A stretch of 25,954 nucleotides of DNA from contig NW_003547131.1 of assembly GCF_000090795.2 (NCBI RefSeq), positions 1 through 25,954 of the forward strand, in the 5' to 3' direction. A model generated the notes under the pieces. The model was not told the DNA's origin. It saw only the letters and a list, made by a program, of their open reading frames with translations, and ran no database searches. This stretch comes from Amphimedon queenslandica. Lineage: Eukaryota; Porifera; Demospongiae; Haplosclerida; Niphatidae. The position numbers and the translations under genes were made by a program. The number at the start of each line of letters is the position of its first letter. Positions within the stretch are counted from its first letter, which is position 1. Positions 12,325 to 20,817 of this stretch are shown here, piece after piece.

Positions 12325-13312
12325 GAATGGAGGCCATACCTTTAGCGATTTCCCGATCAAGGGTTTGCAGCCTTCCTGGCATGTGCGTAGGGAGTGACTT
12401 CAGAATTAGCTTCAATTGAAGTCAGTCACTCAACTAGGGTGGATCCAATCGTTCTTTTATTCAAAGCGACCAAGTTATTGTGTGTGATGAATTTATGAAG
12501 GAATTCAGGACAAGGAGGCTGTGACTTGCATTTCTTAAGAAGCAAGTCCATATCAGTCCAATAGGTTTAAGACCAAACCCAAACCAGCCTGGATGATTTC
12601 ATCTAATTTTTCATCTATCAGCTCCCCAGAGAGGCAGCATAAGCGACTGGATCCACCTGGCCCTAGCCACCTTGTCCTACTCCTCGGTAGATGAGGCCGT
12701 GGCTATGATCGCTAGAGTGCTGGCCCTGATGCCCTAATGGCAAAAGAAGAAATTGAGACAGCCTTTCAACTGGTCCTAATACACCCAGCTGTCCAATATC
12801 TGCTGGCCATTCCTTGGTATCGTGCGACTTTAGTGACTGTGTGCTTTCATTTAGCCTTCAGTCTGCCGCCTGTTGTTTACAGAAGCAGCCGATTGTCTGA
12901 ACTGGGCAATGGAGTGCCATGGAGTCAGGAATGTGATTCACTACATTGATGATTTCTCTTGTGCTGATGCAAGGTCAGGGGATTGTCAGTTGGCATTACA
13001 TATACAGCAGTGGCTCTAGTCCAGCGCCTTGGTCTGCCTGGTGCTCCCCATAAAGTACGGGGCCTTGAACCACCATTATTTTCTCTGGGGATTGCGATCG
13101 ATTCACATATGCTCCGTCTTCCCGAGGACAAGTACTCTCTCCTGAAAGACCTCCTGTCATAAGAGAAGGACAAAAAGTCAGCAAGCAAAAGGCAGTTGAA
13201 CTTGTTGGTGGGTCCACTAAATCACACAGCAGTGGTAGTTAGGCTTGGCAGGCTTTTTACAAGAGCCATCATCGAGGAATGCAAATTGGCACGCTGCCCA
13301 GATCATTAAAGG
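12325..13312 (+). pseudogene. Degraded DIRS-like retrotransposon reverse transcriptase
   Basis: Fragments of a reverse transcriptase appear in order but in shifting frames. FPDQGFAAFLACA (about 12350) matches the region before RT. ISPIGLRPNPNQPG (about 12555) is the start of the palm. SYSSVDEAVAMIARVLAL (12673-12726) continues with LMAKEEIETAFQLVLIHPAV (12731-12790), which holds the first catalytic-motif region, although the expected Asp (DL/DI-x-x-AF) reads E. NVIHYIDDFSCAD (about 12930-12968) carries the YIDD active site at 12942-12953. LGIAIDSHMLRLPEDKY and LLVGPLNHTAVVVRLGRLF follow (about 13093-13260). In-frame stops (for example TAA at about 13159) and several frame changes make it dead. 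The LRLPEDKY and VGxLxHxAxVVRxGR wording is typical of DIRS/Ngaro-type polyproteins. Tyrosine recombinase and terminal repeats were not found. Confidence 0.8.
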
Positions 13313-13884
13313 GCCACGGACACGGAAGCGCGTCATGTTCAAAAAGTAGCCCTATTTTGCAAGATGATATAATATTACACTACGTCATAATTGCGACCAC
13401 GCCCATAATTTTTTACAAAACATGGCTGCTTCTTGGGGAGGATGAAGGGCTAATGCTGGCAGAAAAGCCCACCAGTTAGGATATTTTAAGGAATGAACTG
13501 TGAGGATACATATGTATAAGGCCGACTATATATAGAGGAAGTCTCTTACGACCACTATTGGAAAGTCAAGTGACCCTGAGTTTTGTCATCACTTATTGTT
13601 GATTTCAGAAAAGTCTCTAAATGTCATGTAAGTATCATGTAAGTATTAAAATACTGGATAAATGCCTAGTCTCAATAACAGACCAAGTACCAATTAGTCA
13701 GCTGAGCTAGAGTTTCCTTCACCAACTGATTTACCTCCTTTACCTGTGCCAATTAGTTCCTCTACACCTATATGAAACCGTTAATCTTCACAGAGATCCC
13801 TGTTTACCAAGAGTACGAGTGATTTTCAAATAAGGTTGAGTTATACACGCTGGCTATTAATATTACAATTTCTTAATGATTTAG

Positions 13885-14435
13885 AGAGAAGCGCAGCTCA
13901 TTTTCAAAGACCCTTGCATTGAGAACTGACTATAGTGACAGTGGAAGCAACCATGATAGTGATAAAAGTAGTACTAGTGATGAGAATGACAGTGACATCG
14001 ATACATGTAATAGTGATGATGAATTGACATTAAGGTAAGTATTAATACTTTTATTATATCTAAGCAATTGTTTCGGTGCATTAGGTGTTGACCTTCTTGA
14101 TGAGGAAAATGGTAATTATAGAAACTTCGATGTAGACATCGAAGATCATGAGTCAGCCTGTGACAGTGATGGAATGTAAGTTAGTTAGTGCAAAAACTTA
14201 TTAAATGAATGAATTTTTTAGTTTTCCTCAAGATGAAGAGAATGATGCACAAATGCTCATATGTCATGACTTAGGTAATTTTTAATGTTCTATTAAGACA
14301 TAATTACTTTGTATTTCTTCAGTAAACCTTCCTTTTAAATGGATTATTGTGAATATATCAAGTTTAAATAAGTTGTTACCTTCACACTGTTTTGAGCATG
14401 GATGTAACAAACCAGTTTTCATATTCTCTAGGCTG
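13885..14435 (+). pseudogene. 5' part of a transposase-like gene, interrupted by insertion at 14435
   Basis: Four exons join in phase: 13885-14034, 14065-14175, 14222-14274 and 14323-14435, with introns of 30, 46 and 48 bp (the 30-bp one is unusually short and may be misplaced). The first is acidic and Ser-rich (YSDSGSNHDSDKSSTSDEND). The second reads DLLDEENGNYRNFDVDIED. The fourth gives KWIIVNISSLNKLLPSHCF, then EHGCNKPVFIFSRL. No stop interrupts these exons. The coding sequence continues at 19387 beyond the inserted element: exon 4 stops at the codon CTG (14433-14435) and resumes with ACT GGT at 19387. A possible earlier exon ends near 13627 (reading SLTTTIGKSSDPEFCHHL) but is uncertain. 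The family is one I remember as transposase-derived, Kolobok-like and often THAP-linked; this label is tentative. Confidence 0.6.
14432..14435. repeat. Target-site duplication GCTG, left copy
   Basis: GCTG abuts the left terminal repeat of the 4,947-bp element; the partner is at 19383-19386. A single GCTG between AG (14430-14431) and ACTGGT (19387) restores the host codons. Confidence 0.9.
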
Positions 14436-14450
14436 CATGGGTGTTTAATT
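14436..14450 (+). repeat. Left terminal inverted repeat of the RAG1-like element
   Basis: CATGGGTGTTTAATT, the perfect inverse of 19368-19382. Beyond these 15 bp the two ends diverge, though both stay AT-rich. Confidence 0.9.
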
Positions 14451-16126
14451 TATCAATTATAGAACATTAGTATACATCATACTACGTGATTGTAATTTTA
14501 AAATGCGCATAGCAACTTCCTTAGCAATTGCATTTAACTCATGTAAGTGGCACGTGACAAAAAGGGAGAACCCCATGAGTCACACCTGATGAGTCAGCAG
14601 AATTGCTTACATTTTGTTCTACAAGACGGTACCAAGCACTTGACTTTCTTACCAAAGGCTCCCTTTGTACAAGATAAGCAAATTATCATTGGAAGGTCAC
14701 AATAGCAGCTCTGAAGTTTTTTTAAGAACAGCATCACTAGAGCATGATGGACAGCGCTTTACCTAAATTATTTTTTTTAGCGCGAAGAAACAAGGCGTGC
14801 AAGCAAGGTATGTTACTTGTTCAAAGTTTGTCATGGACCTTCGTGTCTATGGCTTTCTGCTTTACATGATAATCATGACATATGAGTGGGAAAAGGGAGA
14901 AAGAGAAAGACAGTAGTATGAGGACAAGTAGACTAGCATGAATTTAATTATTACAGTCAAGACTTTTTCTTTTTTTAAGAAGGGGTGGCTCCAAAAAAGC
15001 ATTGTGTTGGAGCAGCTTAAAGTGGTGGTTTTGAAGCACAACACACAGTTATTCCACCCTGTTAGTCATATTGTTAAAGGACCTCTCAGTATAATTAAAG
15101 ATGGCATAAAGTGACTCAGCACCCTGCTCTCCCATCAGTCCACAACTGACTCTCCATTTTTTCACCCATGGGATGATGTGGTCCTCCAGCATATGCATCT
15201 TGGGCAGCACAGATGCTGAAGGAAACTGCTCTTGGTAGTACTTGAGAAATGAGTCAATAGCTACCTCTATAGTATCAGAAAGTAAGAATAATTTACAATG
15301 CCATGTAAACCTACCTAACTCTTCAATTGTACTTTCTGTTAGAAGTGAACTGCTGTTGTAAATGTTTTGGCAGTTTGCAAAAAGTGAAAATAGATCTGTG
15401 AATTTGTCACAGATCTCCTGTGCCTTAGTTTGTATTGCTGGTACAGATGTTGCAGCAGTTTCAATGACAGACTGACACATGACTGTAATGTTATCAGGCT
15501 GGATAATTATGAATTATAATTGTCTAATAATTGATATTAGCATACTTTCAAAGCTCTGTGTATATGGTTACCAATGAAGGAACCTCCATGATAAGCTTGT
15601 CGCTCAACATGAAATGACTTCAATGCTTTGTCCAGAGCAGTAACAAATAGTCCTTCACGCTCAAATCCCTTAGAAATCAGTCGGTTCTGTTGAGCTATTG
15701 TATTATCCTAAAAACAATGTTACAGTCCAAAGTAATATTTTATATTATTTTTACACTAACATTTGTATTCATCACTGTAGATTGATTATGGATAAACTGG
15801 GTCACTTGTTGAACATTTCTGTCCTGAGTGGGGTGAGACACTGTAAGTAATAAAAGAGCGAACAGCTGCTGGGCCTAGTTTATTTCACTCATGAGTATTG
15901 ACTGTTGCTCTTCAAGTGATTTTACAGTGGATCTCACCTTCAGATATGTGGAAAAAGAATTTGATGCACCATTACAGTCATCAGCTACTTCACAGTCAAG
16001 CAAGTGACACTCCTCTTTGAATAGATCAAACAGCCTCTGAAAAATGCCCAGTGTTATGTGAAGGCCAGGTGGACATATCTAATGTAAGTATTAAGTTATA
16101 CTAGATTTTGATAACCTATTACTTGT

Positions 16127-16134
16127 GTCAGTGG
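16127..16134. repeat. 8-bp target duplication GTCAGTGG, left copy
   Basis: GTCAGTGG directly precedes the nested element; the identical partner is at 16843-16850. Eight-bp duplications are the hallmark of hAT elements. Confidence 0.88.
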
Positions 16135-16842
16135 CATAGGCGTAGGTAGGGTCGGGCATATAGGGGCAATGCCCGACCTGACTCTGTGAGCTGACCTTTG
16201 GGCAAGGGCAGAAGCTTGGGCAAGGTGGTTGGGCAAGACTGAGTGTGTCACTGTGTGTGAGACTGTCAGACTATCATTACCAAAGGTATAATTGGACACT
16301 CCACTATACTGTCAGTCTGTGACTGTCACTTAGCCTGAGGAGTGAGGAAGAAGCTGAGAGCCAGAGCTCTAGCAGCAGCCATTAAATTCAAGTTATGAAT
16401 TATGATATCAAGTTAATTATTAGTGACGCCCAAGTTAATTATTGAAATGGTGAGCAAACGTCAATCTTCCATGCTGTTTGCACCTATATCTTTTACATAT
16501 AGAAAGAGATTTGTCTTCCAAGCTCTGGGACGGCTTAAATAAGGTAGTAATCAAGTTTGTTGTCTCTCACAAGAACTCCAGTGATCATCCTCCTCATCCT
16601 CTGAGTTGAGTTTCCTCCGCATTTTTTTGTTAACTGGCTTTTTCAAAGCCACCATATGACGAAAAATTTCTTCTAACTCATTACGATAAAACAATAATAA
16701 GTGCATGCATGATGCATGATAGATGGTGTGAAATCTCCATATTTTGGGTGGCAAAAAGGGTGTAGCCAAAATTTTCAAACGCTTTGCGCGCCCACCATTT
16801 TCCCCTTGCCGGACCTTCTTTCCTACTCTGCCTACACCCATG
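16135..16842. mobile_element. 708-bp non-autonomous hAT-like element nested in the RAG1-like gene
   Basis: Flanked by perfect 8-bp direct repeats GTCAGTGG (16127-16134 and 16843-16850). Its ends are imperfect inverted repeats: CATAGGCGTAGGTAGGGT on the left, and CATGGGTGTAGGCAGAGT read inward from the right. It is richer in G and C near both ends than the host element and encodes nothing recognisable; open frames crossing it are readthrough. It lies in the exon encoding FFDVPLTQ, just before that exon's donor. With one GTCAGTGG kept, the exon reads CCA CTG ACA CAA then GT (16122), and a 44-bp intron leads to ATA TGT CCA CCT, giving PLTQ joined to ICPPGLH. The superfamily call rests on duplication length and CA-type ends. 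Confidence 0.85.
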
Positions 16843-19367
16843 GTCAGTGGAACATCGAAGAATGGTTTGCCAATCACATTGTCATAGAACTTTGCTCTTT
16901 TCAAATTGCATCTATTGGCCATAAAAGCTTTGTAACTATCCTTAAGAGTAATCAGTGACCTTGCTGTTACAGTGTTAGTTGTTTGACGTATGTCTCGACT
17001 CTGTTTTAAGCAATAAGAAGTGATATTGCACCACAAGCAACAGTGTCGTCCTAAAATTTAAAATACCATATGAAAGTGTTAATAAATGAACAGTAAATGT
17101 ACTGCTAGCTCCAGAGATTCCATAAATGTTACAAAAGAACTCGTAATCTCCAGACATGAAAATACGTATTTCATAATGTCTATTTAGTATTTTACAAATG
17201 CTTTTATTTTAGGTATCTTACTTCCACTGAGCAGTTTGAAGAAAAGTAATGCTGTCACAATACTGGTCTAAAGCCAGATGTAGATTGAGGACTGTATCAG
17301 GTGCCTCAAATACAGAAAATACAAAACTATTTTCAACGGAATTTGGCTTAGCAGTATTCATTATTTGAAAAGATAGCTTGACAGAAGAACCACCTTTGTC
17401 ACCACCAAGTTTGACCCAGATCTCATCGGATGGGATAATGCCATCATGCCAGGTCAGCTGATTCAGTCCAATACAGTAATTATAATTTCACTTAATAGAA
17501 AAAATATCACTTACCGTGACTTTTCATCAAGAAGATGAAAGATTGTACCCACCAAGTCTGTTACATAAGCTAAAGGGGCTTGTCAAAAAACACATTCTCC
17601 ACGCTTGGCTCTAAAGCTGAAAGATACTTCCTCTGCTTTAATAGCAATGCTTTCCAATTTGTCCTTCATCAGTGTCCTCTGTTTCCTTTCACTAGCTACT
17701 CATTTATTCCATGACTTAAACCATCAAATGATGTATTATTATTACTTAGTACAATGAGTGTCACATACCGTCTCATTATTCTCAGCTTTCTCCATGGAAT
17801 GACACAAATTAGCCTTCATCACCAAAATCTCATCAGCTGGTATGGTAATATTAAAATTAAGCTCTTTCGCAATTTTTTTCCCTCATTTCATCAGGCAATA
17901 TCTTCATCTCATCTGATATTTGCTTCTTTTCATCATCACAACTCAGTCTCTTCCTAATATCAGCCAATTCATTGCTTCTCCTTGTTATACTAGCTGCTTC
18001 ACCAGAAGCTACTGTTGATCGTGTCACTTTCATTAGACTAATTGGCTATTATTGTAAGTAATTTTAATTTATGAGTAATATGTTGCACTTACTCTTCCTT
18101 TTCTTGACAGCTGGAGAGTACCCACATCACTTTGATTTACCAGTCTTGACACGACTGACAATGCTACTCTTTTTTCAATAGATGATAGAGCCCTGTCATC
18201 ATTAGGAGACTCAAGAATATCATCTAATGACACCTGGCATGAGTCACTGTGTTTGCTACATTCCTCTCCAAGTAATGCAAGTTTTATCTTACAGCTGCAA
18301 TTCTCACACTTAACCCTTAGGTCAAAGAACAATTTCCCTGTTAATTCAGACATTCTAGTGAAAGTGTCTTCATTTGAATAATGGTTACTTAAGCAACCAA
18401 GACAGCTAAATGCTTGCGACTTGGCTAGCTCAAGAGAACATGGATAGCAAATAATTGATTTGCATGGTAGCAAGTCAATTGGACGATTAGCAGCAGAATC
18501 ACACTGACAGCAGGTATCAACGTCCTTATACTGAACATCAATCAGCTGAGTGAGAGTGAAATTAGGAACTGGACAAGCTATCGCCTGGATGTGTTAACTG
18601 ATGATTGTTGGTCATCCACCAGAATACTTTCGTTTGGGTCTTCCACCTTCACAAAGTGTCACATACATGACAGTATTCTTCATTGTGTGGTGACCACTCA
18701 AAAGAAACACCTTTGTCCTGTGATCCTGCTGACAGCTTCTTGGACATAAGATAACAACTATTGCAGAAGTATTCTGGGTGGACATCAGTAATGTTGGAGC
18801 CTGGATTAACATCCCAGCATTTAAGTATCTGTTCATACTTAGTGGTCCTATATCTAGTTTTACCTAGTGCTCTGGAACAAACTCTGCAGTGACTTCTTCA
18901 AAAGTCTTGTTGCTTCTTCATGGATATGGTCACCTGTAATTATTACATTTTTATGCTACTAATATTTGTATTTTTAAGCCCCCCAAGCTCTTTGTAAAAA
19001 AATATAAGTAGTTACTTCTTATAAGGTAGTGATAGAACATCTTGTAATGTATGTTTACATACCTTTTTTGTAGCTGTAAAAACTTCTAAAGGTTGACAAT
19101 AGACCACTAAACTTGCCCTACTACAAGTAGTTTGAAAAGGAGCAGCTGTTTTAACTGCTGCGCAGTAGAATACTATAAGCGATATGGATGCGCAGTTATG
19201 TCATATAGTTTTATACTGTGTGGTACAATCATAATATAAACAAATATTAAGTGAATGTCACTAAGATAATATAGTACATAGGACTTGTCACATCCTTTGA
19301 GACAGGAAGCCCATCATCTGATTTGAATTGTGTTCCGTATTTATTGTAATTACACCCTTAATGTTTC

Positions 19368-19382
19368 AATTAAACACCCATG
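19368..19382 (-). repeat. Right terminal inverted repeat of the RAG1-like element
   Basis: AATTAAACACCCATG, the perfect inverse of 14436-14450. The matching GCTG target duplication follows at 19383-19386. Confidence 0.9.
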
Positions 19383-19386
19383 GCTG
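19383..19386. repeat. Target-site duplication GCTG, right copy
   Basis: Partner of the GCTG at 14432-14435, directly abutting the right terminal repeat. Confidence 0.9.
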
Positions 19387-19633
19387 ACTGGTGCTACATT
19401 ACAGATAACTTTTGAGTGCTCAGATGGTCATGTTAGTAAATGGTCATCTTCAAACTGTCTTTCTATAACAAGGAGTGTTATTAATGAAATGACTTGCTAT
19501 TTGCAGCATCTGTTCTTTTTTCTGGCAATCACTATGCTAAGATGAAATTTTTCTGCTCTATTTTAGATTAGAAGTGTCCTACAAAAAAATGTATTATCGG
19601 TATCAACTCCTTTACTTAATTCCTACAGTTTAG
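19387..19633 (+). pseudogene. 3' part of the interrupted transposase-like gene
   Basis: Continues the coding sequence broken at 14435: TGATLQITFECSDGHVSKW, then SSSNCLSITRSVINEMTC. A one-base loss near 19500 shifts the frame, and the sequence goes on as AASVLFSGNHYAKMKFFCSI to about 19564. A further shift in the A7 run near 19582-19588 gives MYYRYQLLYLIPTV, followed by a possible donor (GTACATG) near 19634. The C-x-DGH-x-x-x-W, AAxxLFSGN and YxxYLxP wording belongs to the same family as the upstream exons. The downstream catalytic part was not found; the 19758-20590 element begins soon after and may have displaced it. Confidence 0.6.
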
Positions 19634-19757
19634 GTACATGTAATATTGATGCTAATATATAAATACTATTATGATCAAATAGACACACTGGGAGTTTAGA
19701 GTGCTTTCACAGTCTACTACTATCATACTGCCCAAAGAGAATTGCTTGGTAATATAT

Positions 19758-20590
19758 AATACATAAAGTCAAATAAACAAAAAATTTTTATTAATAAAAG
19801 TAGGGTTGTCAAAAAATGAAAGAAACAAGGGGCTGAGTTTAATCCTAATAATACTTATTAGTTTGATTAATAATAATAATAAAACTTAATTAATAAAAAA
19901 TATTTATTCTAAAAAATAATGCATAAATTTCAGCCATACTTTGTAGAATATGCTAATATTCAGACTACAATTTAAATTGAATTTCAATTATTTATGCCTA
20001 TGTACCTAAATGATTGCCTTAGTACATTGCTGAGTGTGATGTAAATGAAGTATTCTGAGAAATAAAAATCAGAATTTTTAGCTAGCATTGATTGAATAAA
20101 TCACTGTCATCACAAGTGTGCTATTGGATTCTTTTATTTTTTGTGATTCATTACAATAAAAATTATGAAAATTAAAATATTAATGTATACTTGCTAGTTT
20201 GATTTTAAAAGTAAAATCATGGATGCATGTCTTTAGTATATAAACATTTTTTGAATTTTGATCTGATCATGTTACATTGTTAGGAATTGTCAGTGGGCCC
20301 AACTCGAACACTTGCGTAGGCTGGAACTTAGCAGTTGGGTTGTCATTCTTTCATTACTCTTTGTAATCTTAAAGGAATCAGTAATCCTTCATTAAATGCT
20401 GCAAAGTAGCGTTGAAATTTGTTTTATTTTATAGAATAATTATTTTTTATTAATTAACTTTTATTATTAATTGAACTAATAATCGTTATTATCATTGAAC
20501 TCAACCCCCTTGTTTCTATCAATTTTTGACGACCCTACTTTTTCTTTTTTATAGAAATTTTTTTGTTTACTTGTTTCCATACATTTTATT
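19758..20590. mobile_element. Non-autonomous element with ~190-bp inverted repeats
   Basis: Left arm (about 19758-19960) and right arm (about 20395-20590) are inverted copies at roughly 75-80% by eye. Shared blocks in the same order from the outside include AACAAAAAATTT, AGTAGGG(T/C)(T/C)GTCAAAAA, GAAACAAGGGG, TTGAGTT or CTGAGTT, TATTAGTTTGATTAATAATA, TTAATTAATAAAAAATA and AAATTTCA. The ~430-bp centre is AT-rich and non-coding. This is a long-inverted-repeat MITE. Exact ends and target duplication are unclear. It also lies between the third recognised exon of the minus-strand gene and any later exon. Confidence 0.8.
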
Positions 20591-20817
20591 GAATTTGTTA
20601 ATTTTTATTATATTTATATCAACATTATGTTTATTGCTCTTAATTACCTAGGTTTAAACATATATAGTCGGCCTAAGAAATAACAACTAAAGATAAATTA
20701 AACATGTTAAAATCATTATAGCTCATGCAATATAATACCGATTTATTATTTTGAGGCGTCTTTAATTGTCACATGCATGAACTCTTACAATAATTATTTC
20801 TAACTAGTACTTTTTAC

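Larger units (their letters stand above)
14944..18921 (-). pseudogene. RAG1-like transposase: RAG1-type N-terminal zinc region plus DDE core
   Basis: Nine exons, all minus: 18921-18093, 18045-17769, 17714-17515, 17457-17222, 17179-17103, 17050-16123 (containing a 708-bp insertion), 16078-15761, 15707-15546 and 15498-14944; about 955 codons in all (vertebrate RAG1 is about 1,040). The N terminus has HCRVCSRALG, ILKCWDVNPGSNITDVHP, EYFCNSCYLMSKKLSAG and FEWSPHNEEYCHVC. These match RAG1's N-terminal segment in order and wording (its IHP-x-x-FCxxC and EWxPH-x-x-x-CxxC). A RING-like CCQC...LPCKSIICYPC...FSCLGC follows (18510-18405), with the His position read as Ser, then VKCENCSCKIKL and ECSKHSDSC. 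Core: D at 17400-17398 (GGDKGG), D at 17148-17146 (SGDYEF), C(2)C in HCCLWC, PPGLHITLGIF, H(4)H in MHMLEDH, E at 15117-15115 (GEQGAES). Breaks: stops 18900-18898, 18614-18612, 18596-18594, 17702-17700, 17585-17583, 15877-15875 and 15051-15049; a one-base shift near 18652-18658; a T7 run at 17873-17879; a phase mismatch between 17515 and 17457. N-RAG-TP of Aplysia is the nearest named relative I recall. Confidence 0.88.
14436..19382 (-). mobile_element. 4,947-bp DNA transposon carrying a RAG1-like gene
   Basis: The ends are a perfect 15-bp inverted repeat: CATGGGTGTTTAATT at 14436-14450 and its reverse complement at 19368-19382. Flanking 4-bp direct repeats (GCTG at 14432-14435 and 19383-19386) are the target duplication. 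Removal with one GCTG joins FIFSRL to TGATLQITFECSDGHVSKW in frame, showing the insertion split a coding exon. The element holds one minus-strand gene (18921 to 14944), with about 460 bp of non-coding DNA before it and about 510 bp after; I see no second gene in either. A 708-bp hAT-like element is nested inside. CACTA elements usually make 2-3-bp duplications and Transib/RAG elements 5-bp GC-rich ones, whereas Chapaev and Kolobok elements make 4-bp ones, so the superfamily is not settled by the duplication alone. Confidence 0.92.

Noticed and set aside
13523..13537. GGCCGACTATATAT shared in inverted orientation with 20660-20675
   Set aside because: A single AT-heavy 14-base match in 26 kb of DNA is within chance, and the flanks do not align.
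16096..16299. 67-codon minus-strand open frame
   Set aside because: Falls almost entirely within the hAT-like element and its flank; no motif and not conserved in any way I can see.
16551..16842. C-terminal half of a 161-codon minus-strand frame (after FFDVPLT)
   Set aside because: This is readthrough into the hAT-like insert; only the part before 16843 belongs to the RAG1-like gene.
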